Positions 50,996 through 60,118 of a stretch of 64,000 nt of DNA are shown piece after piece (positions within the stretch are counted from its first letter, which is position 1; each line of letters begins with the position of its first letter). The stretch spans positions 2,369,864 through 2,433,863 of the forward strand of contig OY282386.1 of the NCBI GenBank assembly GCA_958295945.1, written 5' to 3'. This DNA is from Candidatus Poribacteria bacterium. GTDB taxonomy: Bacteria; Poribacteria; WGA-4E; WGA-3G. The position numbers were made by a program, and so were the translations under genes. A model generated the notes under the pieces. It saw only the letters and a list, made by a program, of their open reading frames with translations. It searched no databases and was not told where the DNA came from.

Positions 50996-53059
50996 TTATG
51001 CATTTGGATTATTTGGTCGGTTCACGAGGTCAGCAAGGTATTCAGCAATTTTGTCAGTTATCTGTTCTGCATCTACATCAGCAAAGTTAAAGAGTTCCTT
51101 TAACATTGGAGAAATTACACCTGTGTCAAGTAATGCATTAGCGAGTCGTCCCATGCTGCTTCGGTTGATACCACCTTGTCCATCATTGTTCCCCATATCA
51201 AGAATTTTGATATTATCAATTTTCTCAACAGGACGCATCATTTGTTCAACGATATCTGGTGCTTCATCAATCAGTTCAAGGATAGCCTCTTGAACGAGGA
51301 CTCGTTGTTCAGCGACATTGCGTGCTTCGTATTCAGCCATTTCGCCTTGTGCTTTTGCACGTGCTTCTGACAACACTGCATCTGCGAGTCGTTCAATCGG
51401 TTGTGCTTGTGCTTCTGCTCCGATGATTGCCACATCGCGTTGCCATTCTGCTTCTTTCGTCTTTTCAGTTGCAGTAACTTCAACTTCAGCCCCCATGCGT
51501 TCTGCTTCAGCAACAAGTTTTTCTTTCTCAGCAAGAGCGGTTAGCTGCTGTTTGTTGGCAACATCTATTTTTCTATCTTCATCGGTGATAGCGACACGGA
51601 GTTCTTGGTTGATCCGGGATTGTTCAACTGTCAACATCTTAGCAATTTCGGTGAGTTCAACAAATTTATTCTGATCAATCTGTGATGTTTCAACAACGAG
51701 GTTCTTTTCAATTTCTCGTTGTTGTACTTGTTGTTCTTGTGCTAACTTGGCGACTTGGACAGTCAATTCTCGTTCAACATCTCGTAATTGTACACCTTCT
51801 TCTTGTGCGATCTTGGCTTTTTCAACGAAGAGTTCTTTTTCTATCTCACGCACAGCAATTTCTTGTTCCTGACTAATTTTCTCCATTTGGACAGCGAGAT
51901 GCTGTTGTATTTCTGCGAGTTGAACGACTTTGGTTTGTTCAATCTGTGCTGTTTCAACGATAACGTTTTTCTCAATTTCCCGTTGTTCAACCTGTTGTTC
52001 TTGAGCGATTTTATCAGTCTGAACAGCTAATTCTTGTTCAATTTCTCTTAACTGTACACCCTCTTCCTGAGCGATACGAGCGCGTTCTACCTCAAGTTTC
52101 ATTTCATATTCGCGCTCTTGAATGCTCTGATCCATCTCATATTGGAATTTTATGGTTTCAGCTTCACGGTCAGCGGCATACATTGCGATATTTTTCTGCT
52201 GATCAGATTCACCCCATGCTCTGTCTTGTTCTTGTTCAAATTTTTGCAGATCCGCTTCAACGTGTATTTTTACGACTGCGACTTCTTTTTCTTGTTCAAT
52301 CCGTTCTTTTTCTCGTTCTGCATCTGCTGTAATTTCTGTGATTGCACGTATACCAACAGCATCAAACCTGTTGGTGGGATCTAATGTGCTTATCGGTGTT
52401 TGATCAACACGCACGATGGATACAGTATCAAGTGTCAAACCGTTATGAAGTTTTAGGTCACCCCCACATGCGTCTTTTACTTTCTCCGCGAACTCCTGTC
52501 TCTTTTGTAGTAAGTCTTGAATTTCACTTTCTGCAGCAACACTTCTTAAAGCACCGTCTAGCATGGGTTCAATCAACTCTCGGACTGTTTCTGGAGTCAG
52601 TGATTTATCACCGAGTGCTTGTGCAGCTTTTAATATATCAGTATTACTCCCATCCTCAATTGGTGTAACTTTAATATAAAAAACGACTTCAACATCCGCT
52701 CGGTTGAAGTCAACCGTAATTAAGGAATCGGATTGCTCTCGAAGTACTTCAAGGCGCATTGTGTTCAGTGAGATTTCCTTGACTTCATGGATAATGGTGT
52801 TGACCCAAAGACCGCTTGTTACAACGATCTTTTCCCTTGCCCCCCCAGTTCTGACCAATGCGACATCAGATTTTGGTTTTCGATAGCGTATAACCGAACC
52901 TATAAAAGCTGCTAATCCAGCAAGCAGAATAATCGCAATAACACCCATCCATCGCAGGACATTAGTTTCGTTGTTGCCATCAATCAATAGGTTGTACGCG
53001 TAATAACCGATTACACTTGCGAAAACAATAAATAGGATAACAGCAATAATGAGACGCAT
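50996..53059 (-). CDS. Flotillin/YqiK-like SPFH-domain membrane protein with hendecad repeats
   Basis: Two N-terminal membrane segments (about 2-25 and 37-58) precede an SPFH/band-7 domain (RYRKPKSDVALVRTGGAREKI through about residue 240), as in YqiK/FloT proteins that organise membrane microdomains. Residues 329-504 consist of eight exact-length tandem 22-residue units, each starting I/L-x-Q-E. Units 1-3 match units 5-7 better than they match each other, so an 88-residue block was duplicated. The rest of the coiled coil and a C-terminal region (VEKIDNIKILDMG, LLDTGVISPMLKEL) follow the family. AGGAG precedes the ATG. Confidence 0.92.
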   Translation of the reverse strand: MRLIIAVILFIVFASVIGYYAYNLLIDGNNETNVLRWMGVIAIILLAGLAAFIGSVIRYRKPKSDVALVRTGGAREKIVVTSGLWVNTIIHEVKEISLNTMRLEVLREQSDSLITVDFNRADVEVVFYIKVTPIEDGSNTDILKAAQALGDKSLTPETVRELIEPMLDGALRSVAAESEIQDLLQKRQEFAEKVKDACGGDLKLHNGLTLDTVSIVRVDQTPISTLDPTNRFDAVGIRAITEITADAEREKERIEQEKEVAVVKIHVEADLQKFEQEQDRAWGESDQQKNIAMYAADREAETIKFQYEMDQSIQEREYEMKLEVERARIAQEEGVQLREIEQELAVQTDKIAQEQQVEQREIEKNVIVETAQIEQTKVVQLAEIQQHLAVQMEKISQEQEIAVREIEKELFVEKAKIAQEEGVQLRDVERELTVQVAKLAQEQQVQQREIEKNLVVETSQIDQNKFVELTEIAKMLTVEQSRINQELRVAITDEDRKIDVANKQQLTALAEKEKLVAEAERMGAEVEVTATEKTKEAEWQRDVAIIGAEAQAQPIERLADAVLSEARAKAQGEMAEYEARNVAEQRVLVQEAILELIDEAPDIVEQMMRPVEKIDNIKILDMGNNDGQGGINRSSMGRLANALLDTGVISPMLKELFNFADVDAEQITDKIAEYLADLVNRPNNPNA

Positions 53060-53094
53060 GAATTTCTCCTATGGTTAAACACATTCAGATATAT

Positions 53095-54513
53095 TTATGA
53101 TTGGAACATAATTTCAATATTTTCGTTAGTCCTCTGACGTCCCTTCAAAGGTTGGCGTGGAGAGGTTTGCCAAGCAAGGTTCGCTAAATAACAGAGGCTA
53201 TTCTCAATGAGAGGTTTAGCGACTGCTGTGCGATGTGCATCCCGCGTATCTACTGCAAACCCAACGTAGTATCCTTCACCCCAGGGCAACACAATACTGA
53301 CAGCATCTCCATTATCTTCTCTGACAGCCAATTTCCTGTAACTTGGGTCATTCGTAACCCAATGGTCATCAGTAACTAAATTGTCTACATCAATTTTATG
53401 TGGCCATGTGAACATACCGGTTCTATTACCATCCTCTGTGATGGTTACGTTTGAATCGCTTGAGTTGGTTACAGTTATTGGATGACGGTCTACAGGTAAC
53501 CAGTCCCCTCTCCAGACAGGTTCAGGATGATGTACACCATCCGCAGGTACGATGTTGTTATCCATTGCGGATGCCCACACAATTCCGCCTTGACGGACGA
53601 ACTCTCTGATTTCTTCATCAGCATCTTCAACATAATATTCTCCATCGTGTCCCGGTCCATTCCATGTAAACCAGATGATATCGTAATTTGACAGAACTAT
53701 GTTAGATAGTTTTATAGCATTTTTGGGGTCACCTCGGTTATCAGGATTGTCATTTATTTTTACTGTCGTAAATTGAAATCTTAGTCCTTCAAGTGCAGCA
53801 AGTGACTCCAAAACGGCGGGTTCCCCTGTTAGATTATCACTAACTACAATTAAAACACGAAAAACACCTAATGGGACTATCTTGATGGAAGATATAATAT
53901 CAGAAAAAGATTGTGAGTTTGGTAGTGAACGAAGATTCCTGATGTTATGTTGGAATTGTCGTGAATCGAGGACAATATCAAACCTACGCCCCTCAAAATT
54001 CACATGTTCATATAAGATGATACGGCATCCATTGAACGGAAAATTCGGCCCGCGTTGAATACGTATAGAGGATATAATATCATTCATGCCAATTTCAAAC
54101 ATTGAACTGACATCACGGAGTATTACACTTTTGTTTCCGCTGAAATCTATGTCGCGAAACACTTCTATGATTATAGGAACCGATCCATATTCTGGAGGGG
54201 TCGGGTGTGCAGCAGGACTGAAACTTATTGACGAAATTGAGTCACCAAAATTGTATGGAATCTCATGAATGCTCGGATAGAATCCTGGTGCTAAAACTAA
54301 TCGTCTCCCGGCAAAACTTACGTGTTCATGAAATATTGCTTTGTAGTTAGGAGACGCATTGTAACTCGGTCCCTTATATATCTTGATTGAAGATACTACG
54401 TCTTGGGCACCAATTTCAATGGTATTTGGTACGGAATCAATAAGTGTTATCTTACGTCCATGATAGTTGACGTGTTCAAAGACTTCAACAACTAACCTTG
54501 GTCTGCTCGACAT
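53095..54513 (-). CDS. Beta-gamma-crystallin-repeat protein fused to a ThuA/GATase1-like domain
   Basis: Residues 1-215 hold four beta-gamma-crystallin Greek-key motifs, each starting like EVFEHVNYHGRKITL, IFHEHVSFAGRRLVL, EVFRDIDFSGNKSVIL and ILYEHVNFEGRRFDI and ending with an (I/V)SSI(K/R)I-type strand. Such motifs often bind calcium, although clear D/N-D/N-x-x-S/T-S ligand sets occur only as DVVSSI and DIISSI. Residues 215-450 resemble a class I glutamine-amidotransferase-like (ThuA) fold: FRVLIVVSDNLTG, YDIIWFTWNGPGHDGEYY, FVRQGGIVWASAMDNN. No signal peptide is seen. A perfect promoter precedes it, and GAAGGG lies before the ATG. Confidence 0.82.
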   Translation of the reverse strand: MSSRPRLVVEVFEHVNYHGRKITLIDSVPNTIEIGAQDVVSSIKIYKGPSYNASPNYKAIFHEHVSFAGRRLVLAPGFYPSIHEIPYNFGDSISSISFSPAAHPTPPEYGSVPIIIEVFRDIDFSGNKSVILRDVSSMFEIGMNDIISSIRIQRGPNFPFNGCRIILYEHVNFEGRRFDIVLDSRQFQHNIRNLRSLPNSQSFSDIISSIKIVPLGVFRVLIVVSDNLTGEPAVLESLAALEGLRFQFTTVKINDNPDNRGDPKNAIKLSNIVLSNYDIIWFTWNGPGHDGEYYVEDADEEIREFVRQGGIVWASAMDNNIVPADGVHHPEPVWRGDWLPVDRHPITVTNSSDSNVTITEDGNRTGMFTWPHKIDVDNLVTDDHWVTNDPSYRKLAVREDNGDAVSIVLPWGEGYYVGFAVDTRDAHRTAVAKPLIENSLCYLANLAWQTSPRQPLKGRQRTNENIEIMFQS

Positions 54514-54569
54514 AGTGTTGCCCTTCGCTGAAGGTCATAATATCTATATGTATCGGGTCATTGGTAAAT

Positions 54570-54598
54570 TATTATATCATTGATTTAAGGTATTGTCA
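54570..54598 (-). promoter_or_regulatory. Consensus sigma70 promoter of the crystallin/ThuA gene
   Basis: On the minus strand TTGACA (54598-54593), 17 nt and TATAAT (54575-54570), a full consensus match, lie about 57 nt upstream of the start codon. Confidence 0.8.
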
Positions 54599-54778
54599 AG
54601 GAAAAAGAGAATGTAATTGTCATTTGCACTTGACACTTGAGCAAGAATATGATAGTTTTACAATTAGGAGTTTATATATCTGACTATTATACGTAAGATT
54701 TTCAAATGTTCAATCAACATCGGAATTCAATAGTCTCCTGTTAAAATATTTTCCCTAACTCGGTAAAAGGTGGCACCG

Positions 54779-55651
54779 ATGCGTATTTACAGAATAATAG
54801 TCCTATTAGGTTTTTTGGGTATCAGTGCGTTGATTTTTTACTTTCTGATGAGGATGGAGGATACCGAAAGAAAGGAAAGAGCATCTGTTGTTGCGGTTGA
54901 ACTACCGTATACCTGGGTAGGCAATATTAACAAAACACCGATCACTGAACCTTCTGGAATTACCTATCATCCATTGCGAAAAACGCTGTTTGTTGCAGAC
55001 GATGGTGGGTTTATACATGAAGTCCATCCTGATGGAACGGCTATCAAGATGAAAGATTTTAAAGAACGGGACTTTGAAGGGATTACAACTCATCCGATAT
55101 CTGGATGGTTGTATGTTGTGGTTGAAGATGAGGAAGTGATTTTGGAGATAAATCCTGAAACACTTACTGTTCGGAGAGAATTTAAAATCAACCGTATTTT
55201 TGATGGCAAGCCGCTCCTGAAGGAGGGTGGTATGGGGGTAGAGGCGATTGCTTTTGTTCCTGATAAATCTCATCCAGAGGGAGGCACTTTTTGGATTGGT
55301 AATCAAACCTTTAATCTTAAACCGAGTGGTGAACGTTCAGTTGTTTGTGAAGTAGAAGTGCCTCTTAACTCCTCAGATGATAAGGTGTCCGAATGTACTA
55401 TCATCCGTTTCTTTGAAATGGATTTTGTAGATATTTCTGGACTCACGTACGATGCACGATCTGATTCTCTTGTGCTAATTAGTGATACGACAAATCTATT
55501 GGTCGAACTAAAACGCGATGGTAGCATGCTGCATAAATATCTATTACCGGGAAAAGACCAGGAAGGTGTCACGTTAGATGGACTCGGTTATATGTATATA
55601 TCGCAGGAAAACGGACAGATAATCAAATTAGCAGATAGTCGGCTGCGTTAG
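54779..55651 (+). CDS. SdiA-regulated/phytase-like beta-propeller protein
   Basis: This 290-residue protein has an N-terminal membrane anchor (IIVLLGFLGISALIFYFLM). A six-bladed propeller of the SdiA-regulated (PF06977-like) type follows: EPSGITYHPLRKTLFVADDG, EGITTHPISGWLYVVVEDE, VEAIAFVPDKSHPEGGTFWI, DISGLTYDARSDSLVLISD, and EGVTLDGLGYMYISQENG. The function is unknown; the family is periplasmic. The ATG at 54779 has AAAGGTGG six bases upstream; a GTG at 54770 would be in that site. Confidence 0.85.
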   Translation: MRIYRIIVLLGFLGISALIFYFLMRMEDTERKERASVVAVELPYTWVGNINKTPITEPSGITYHPLRKTLFVADDGGFIHEVHPDGTAIKMKDFKERDFEGITTHPISGWLYVVVEDEEVILEINPETLTVRREFKINRIFDGKPLLKEGGMGVEAIAFVPDKSHPEGGTFWIGNQTFNLKPSGERSVVCEVEVPLNSSDDKVSECTIIRFFEMDFVDISGLTYDARSDSLVLISDTTNLLVELKRDGSMLHKYLLPGKDQEGVTLDGLGYMYISQENGQIIKLADSRLR

Positions 55652-55652
55652 T

Positions 55653-55856
55653 TTATTCTGAATCAATAAGCCGCAACACAACCACCCCTGGCATCAAATC
55701 TAAAATCGGGTTGAGAGATGCATACTGTTCAGCTGTATACCCACAATCAACTCGCCACAGGACCTGAACATTCCCCTCATCATAGATTACCCCATTGGCG
55801 AGTTTATTGCCTTTATCATCTTCTAACTGAAAACTTCTGCGGCGTTTTTCGTCCAT
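55653..55856 (-). CDS. Small protein of unknown function
   Basis: This 67-residue product has a charged N-terminus (MDEKRRRSFQLEDDKGNKLA) and the segment VQVLWRVDCGYTAEQYASL. AAAGGTG lies six bases before the ATG. The frame sits neatly between two genes without overlap, ending tail to tail with the propeller gene. I do not recognise a family. Confidence 0.65.
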   Translation of the reverse strand: MDEKRRRSFQLEDDKGNKLANGVIYDEGNVQVLWRVDCGYTAEQYASLNPILDLMPGVVVLRLIDSE

Positions 55857-55912
55857 AACTACACCTTTGTATGATGGGTCGGTTAATATCTGTCAGGACT
55901 ATAATGCATACC

Positions 55913-56749
55913 TCACAATGTTACAAAGTCAGCCTCTACATTATGTGCAATCACACCAGCATCATGCCCACGGTTGAGCAGTTCTTGCACGGCTTTTCTT
56001 CCACTCTCACCATAATCCAAAGTATAATCATTTACATACATCCCAACGAATTTATCAGCGAGGTCAGTTTCCATATCCCTTGCATAAGTCATTGCATATT
56101 CAAGTCCGCGTTCACGATGGTCAAGTGAATATTGAATGCTTTGCTTTAGAAGAGATGTGATAGTACGAATTTTCTCTGAACCGAGATTGCGACGTATAAC
56201 GTTTGCCCCAAGAGGTAGTGGTAATCCAGTTTCATTATACCACCATTCGCCTAAATCGACTATTTTGTGGAGTCCTTCTCGGGCGTAGGTGAGTTGTCCT
56301 TCATGTATGATGAGACCCGCATCAACTTTTCCATCCTGCACGGCTTCAATAATCTGGTCAAATTGGTATGTTTCCGTTTCAACATCTGACTGGTAAAGTT
56401 TCATTGTCAGATATGCAGTGGTCATTTCTCCTGGTATTGCGACTCTTTTGCCTTTAAGATTATCTATCGGTGATTTTGATACGACAAGGGGACCATATTG
56501 ATCTCCGATACTTGCTCCACAAGGCATAAGTGCATAATCATTTGAAACATAGGCATACGCATGAACGGAAATAGCCGTTACTTCAAGTTCTGCGTCTAAT
56601 GCGCGTTTATTCAATGTCTCTATGTCTTCAATCACATGGACAATCTCATAAGGTGCGGTCTCAATATGTCCCTTCGCAAGTGCGTAAAACATGAAGGCAT
56701 CATCAGAATCTGGACTATGTCCAATTCTAATTATCTCTGTTTCTGTCAT
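55913..56749 (-). CDS. mqnD: 1,4-dihydroxy-6-naphthoate synthase-like protein (futalosine pathway)
   Basis: MqnD acts late in the futalosine route to menaquinone. The 278-residue periplasmic-binding-fold protein has the diagnostic GHSPDSDDAFMFYALA, LNKRALDAELEVTAISVHAYAYV split by a loop, YGPLVVS, VAIPGEMTTAYLT and GLPLPLGANVIRRNLG. Other members of the family (MqnA) share the fold but not the HSPDxDDAFM opening. AGGAGAACAGA precedes the ATG. No other mqn gene is in the window. Its presence fits anaerobic or low-potential respiration with menaquinone. Confidence 0.9.
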   Translation of the reverse strand: MTETEIIRIGHSPDSDDAFMFYALAKGHIETAPYEIVHVIEDIETLNKRALDAELEVTAISVHAYAYVSNDYALMPCGASIGDQYGPLVVSKSPIDNLKGKRVAIPGEMTTAYLTMKLYQSDVETETYQFDQIIEAVQDGKVDAGLIIHEGQLTYAREGLHKIVDLGEWWYNETGLPLPLGANVIRRNLGSEKIRTITSLLKQSIQYSLDHRERGLEYAMTYARDMETDLADKFVGMYVNDYTLDYGESGRKAVQELLNRGHDAGVIAHNVEADFVTL

Positions 56750-56802
56750 TCTGTTCTCCTACTATTATTGTTGTTTTTATTTGTTTGTGGTATCATAAAC
56801 TA

Positions 56803-57738
56803 ATGTCAACCAAGAAATACCTGTACCTCATGGCGATTCCGTTTCAACAGTCAGAACTGGTATCTGCAGAGTCAGTTGCTTTGACAGATGCTGCGCCGGA
56901 TGCACACGGCATAACAATATCAGATATATGTGTAGATGCACGCCGTGGTGCTCACCTGAAAAATTGCACAGAAATACTCTTCGAAACTTCAAGCGTCAGT
57001 GAACTCTGTGTGCATCTTCGTTCTGCCGATTTATATGCGGATGATTTTCGGGTCTCAGTGGTGAAAAAACCGCGATCTCTTGATGTTGACTCAATGGAAT
57101 TAGCACGAGAGATTGGTAGTTTCATTGGTGGCAAACCAAATCTATCATCTCCGCAAGTTGTCTTTCTTACCGTTGTTACATCAGAAAAGATATGGTTTGG
57201 TCGTGTCCTCTCAAACTCTGATGGAATTTGGCAAGAATATAATCAACGACCCTATGTCACTTCCAGTTCACTTCCTGCAAGGTTAGCCCTTACCCTTGTC
57301 AATTTGGTTGCCTCACCCGGAGAACACCTTCTGGATCCTTGTTGTGGTACAGGAACGATCGTAATGTCTGCAGCCTATTACGGCATCCGTGCATCAGGTG
57401 CGGATATCAATCCACGCATGGTTGGTGCTACAACTAAAAACCTTCAGCATTATGGTCTCAAGGCTGACATCCGATTAGAAGACGCACGAATTATAGAAGG
57501 TAAATTTGATGCTGTTGCCACAGATTTACCCTACGGTATAAGTCTTGTTAAGGACACTGTCGCAACAGCAGAGATACTTACCAATCTACGCACATGTTCA
57601 CCGAAAGCGGCATTTATTGATACTCGCGACATATCACAACAACTGATTGATTTGGGGTATCGGGTTGAGACGATAATCCCTGTCCCGAAGTTGCGACTTA
57701 TCCGGCGTATTTTTATTACCTCCAATGACGATCAATAG
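56803..57738 (+). CDS. Putative tRNA (guanine-N2)-methyltransferase (Trm11/TrmG10-like)
   Basis: This 311-residue protein has a C-terminal Rossmann methyltransferase domain: HLLDPCCGTGTIVMSAAYYG, ADINPRMVGATTKNL, then the catalytic AVATDLPYGISL. D-L-P-Y-G is characteristic of N2-guanine RNA methylases of the Trm11/TrmG10 group, which act on tRNA G10. The N-terminal 120 residues resemble a THUMP-associated region without clear motif. The ATG at 56803 is preferred to a TTG 18 nt upstream. It is head to head with mqnD and overlaps the GcvH-like gene at its 3' end by 7 nt. Confidence 0.82.
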   Translation: MSTKKYLYLMAIPFQQSELVSAESVALTDAAPDAHGITISDICVDARRGAHLKNCTEILFETSSVSELCVHLRSADLYADDFRVSVVKKPRSLDVDSMELAREIGSFIGGKPNLSSPQVVFLTVVTSEKIWFGRVLSNSDGIWQEYNQRPYVTSSSLPARLALTLVNLVASPGEHLLDPCCGTGTIVMSAAYYGIRASGADINPRMVGATTKNLQHYGLKADIRLEDARIIEGKFDAVATDLPYGISLVKDTVATAEILTNLRTCSPKAAFIDTRDISQQLIDLGYRVETIIPVPKLRLIRRIFITSNDDQ

Positions 57739-58163
57739 TCGTCTACATCTTCAAAGAAATCAGTTTCGGGTAAATATTCATCTTCGTCAATCTCTTCTTC
57801 TTCATAGTCTTCATAGTCTTCTAATTCCAGCAAAGAATCAAGTTCGTTTTGATTGTCAATGTTTATTTTACATATCCAACCATCGCCTTCTGGTATACTG
57901 TTCACAATATCAACATCATCTTCAATTGCTGGATTGACTTCATAAATTTCTCCGGCAACAGGTGCATATAGATAAAAGTTGCCACCAGTTTCGGTTTCAA
58001 TTCTGCCAATAATTTCACCTTGTTCGCATTCTTGCTCAGCAGAAACATCAATATAAATAATCTCGCCGTATATAAGCTTGGCACGTTCTGTGATTCCGAT
58101 TGTTCCTTCTGAGTCTACAACTTCAATCCATTCATGTGTTGTTGTATATTTCACTGTGCTCAA
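57732..58163 (-). CDS. GcvH-like protein lacking the lipoyl lysine
   Basis: The fold of the glycine-cleavage H protein is clear: STVKYTTTHEWIEVVDSEGT, IGITERAKLIYGEIIYIDV, then YLYAPVAGEIYEVNPAIEDD and GDGWICKI. In true H proteins the hairpin reads VESVKA with the lipoylated Lys; here it reads IETETG, with Thr59 where the lysine should be and no nearby Lys to replace it. A 40-residue very acidic tail follows (YEDYEEEEIDEDEY). I chose the TTG at 58163, because GGAGG stands 8 nt upstream and the product then begins as H proteins do; a GTG at 58193 is upstream of that site. It cannot carry lipoate in the usual way. Confidence 0.85.
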   Translation of the reverse strand: MSTVKYTTTHEWIEVVDSEGTIGITERAKLIYGEIIYIDVSAEQECEQGEIIGRIETETGGNFYLYAPVAGEIYEVNPAIEDDVDIVNSIPEGDGWICKINIDNQNELDSLLELEDYEDYEEEEIDEDEYLPETDFFEDVDDY

Positions 58164-58195
58164 AGTGTATTCCTCCGACAATAAAATACTCACAA

Positions 58196-58792
58196 TTATT
58201 CTGTTTCTGTAGTTTCAATACCTTTGATCTGTTCCTTAAAAGTAGTCAAATCTTTTTTCCGAATCTGAATTGTAATATTTGGGTTTGGGTCATATTCAAT
58301 GTTAATTACCTTTCCTCCTAAGCGTTTACATAGTATTACGACTGCCCCGATTTGAGGGAAAGAGACTTTTACTTGTAAGTTATGGTAAAAAGTGCGAGTT
58401 TCCAAGACAGCGTTTTCAAGACAGGTTTTTGCACAAGTACTGTATGCCCGAATTAATCCTCCGATTCCAAGATTAATTCCTCCATAATACCTTGCAACAA
58501 CGACGATAATATTGGTTAATCCTGTTGACCGAATTACAGCAAGAATAGGTGGCCCCGCAGTATTTGTCGGTTCACCTGCATCTGTAGCATATTCCAACTT
58601 TTCATCGCCGCTTCCAAGTCTATAGGCATAGCAGTAATGTGTGGCTTGACGCATCCGTGCTTGAACATCAGCAACAAATATCTTAACTGCTGCGCGGTTA
58701 TCTATTGAAGTTGCCTCTCCAAAAAACCTTGATTTTTTTACTGTATGTTTCGCCTCAGCAATTCCGGCGATTGTTTGGTAATCAGATGACAT
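58196..58792 (-). CDS. YigZ/IMPACT-family protein
   Basis: This 198-residue UPF0029 protein has VKKSRFFGEATSI, THYCYAYRLG, DAGEPTNTAGPPILAVI and the hallmark VVVARYYGGINLGIGGLIRAY, followed by the YigZ C-terminal ferredoxin-like domain. The family includes regulators acting on translation elongation or GCN2 in eukaryotes; the bacterial function is unclear. It lies just upstream of the GcvH-like gene on the same strand. Confidence 0.92.
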   Translation of the reverse strand: MSSDYQTIAGIAEAKHTVKKSRFFGEATSIDNRAAVKIFVADVQARMRQATHYCYAYRLGSGDEKLEYATDAGEPTNTAGPPILAVIRSTGLTNIIVVVARYYGGINLGIGGLIRAYSTCAKTCLENAVLETRTFYHNLQVKVSFPQIGAVVILCKRLGGKVINIEYDPNPNITIQIRKKDLTTFKEQIKGIETTETE

Positions 58793-58864
58793 AAAACTAA
58801 GACGTTATCAATACATTACGCATCTTTTAGCTATATGGTTTAACCTATTTTTGATAAACAACAT

Positions 58865-60019
58865 TTAGAAATCTTGACCAACTGAAAAAGAATATATAGA
58901 AGTGCCTTGAACAATATGAATACGCTCATCAGACGACACTACAGGTTTGAACTGTGGCGTGTATGCAACATTTATTAAGAAATTTCCTAACCGTACACCT
59001 AATCCTAAGCAAAGTCCTTCTGCTTTCCACGTCCGTTCCTCCATTTCAAACGTCAAATCATCCAAGAGATAGACAGAAGCATAACGGTTCTCTATATCTC
59101 TAAGATAACCTATTCTCCCACCAATTCGGTCATGATACCATATCTCCGTACCGATGTTAGCACGTGCTCCATCATGGAAAGGCGGATGAATATCTAATCC
59201 AAGGCGTAATGTAATGTTTGAAATATCTCGCCGATAGTTTACACCTACGATGAAATCACGGTGAATTGTGTCTGGAATAGAAGTATCAATGAATGATAAA
59301 CCGTTACTTAGGTTACGCATTACAACACCCAATTTTAGTGTGTTACCTATATGTTGAATGAGACCGATATTATATGCATAACCGCGACCAAAATGTTCTG
59401 CGCCAGATGTATCTGTAATCTTTGAACGTAACCACCGAGCGTCAAAACCGACGACGGTTCCACCTAAACAATTTATACCGTAACCAACACCGATTGCAAG
59501 GTTATTTTCCGGAAAGTTGTTTAAGGCTTTCCCTTGATGGTTAACACGGCGAAATGAACCCGCATGTGCAATTGAGAATGCAGCACCTAATGTACCGAAT
59601 TTTCCCATTGGAAATGCCCAATTCAATGTCTCAATCCCAGAGGCGCGCTGGTCAAATCTAATATAGTCCTCGTAATCCGCATTGAAGTTAGGTTTAGAAA
59701 GTAGTGCAACAGTACGTGGAAAACGTGTCATGTGAATGACAAACCTGTCTCCCGTTGCATTAGCTATGCCTGCAGGATTATTTCCAAGAGCGTTTGCACC
59801 CGCTGTGGCACCGACAAAACTACCACCCATGCCTCGATGCTCAGCACTAATCAACTGCCTAAGAAATCTATCTGCTTCTGCTGTTGTGTTTGTTTCTGAT
59901 AAGGATTCAGATGTGTTGACAAGACTGAAAATTAGAAGGATCGACCATACTATCAATAATACGATATAATCCTGTACAAAAATATAGCAAGTATTTATAG
60001 AATTCAATCTTTTTTTCAC
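58865..60019 (-). CDS. PorV/UPF0164-like outer-membrane beta-barrel protein
   Basis: The N-terminal signal (YIVLLIVWSILLIFSLV) precedes ...RGMGGSFVGATAGANALGNNP, the start typical of PorV/UPF0164 barrels (small residues, then NPAG). Strand-rich repeats follow (GVGYGINCLGG, LGVVMRNLSNG, LRLGLDIHPP, GGRIGYLRD), and it ends in a C-terminal aromatic strand, IYSFSVGQDF, with final Phe as in outer-membrane proteins. I chose the GTG at 60019 with AGGAGG ten bases upstream; an ATG at 60058 would put that site inside the gene. It may be part of an export machine, given the sorting-type domain on the protease at 47.4 kb, but no other component is visible. Confidence 0.82.
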   Translation of the reverse strand: MKKRLNSINTCYIFVQDYIVLLIVWSILLIFSLVNTSESLSETNTTAEADRFLRQLISAEHRGMGGSFVGATAGANALGNNPAGIANATGDRFVIHMTRFPRTVALLSKPNFNADYEDYIRFDQRASGIETLNWAFPMGKFGTLGAAFSIAHAGSFRRVNHQGKALNNFPENNLAIGVGYGINCLGGTVVGFDARWLRSKITDTSGAEHFGRGYAYNIGLIQHIGNTLKLGVVMRNLSNGLSFIDTSIPDTIHRDFIVGVNYRRDISNITLRLGLDIHPPFHDGARANIGTEIWYHDRIGGRIGYLRDIENRYASVYLLDDLTFEMEERTWKAEGLCLGLGVRLGNFLINVAYTPQFKPVVSSDERIHIVQGTSIYSFSVGQDF

Positions 60020-60118
60020 TGTAATGCTTCCTCCTGAGATAGGAATTGTTAAGGACATTAGAATAAGATTGTTGATGGAAATGTTATGGTAGTGTTAGTT
60101 TAATGGGTGTATAAATTG

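Noticed and set aside
50260-53000. Long open frames antisense to the flotillin-like and zinc-ribbon genes
   Set aside because: They mirror biased codon use of the coiled-coil repeats and acidic linker, have no ribosome sites and show no family features.
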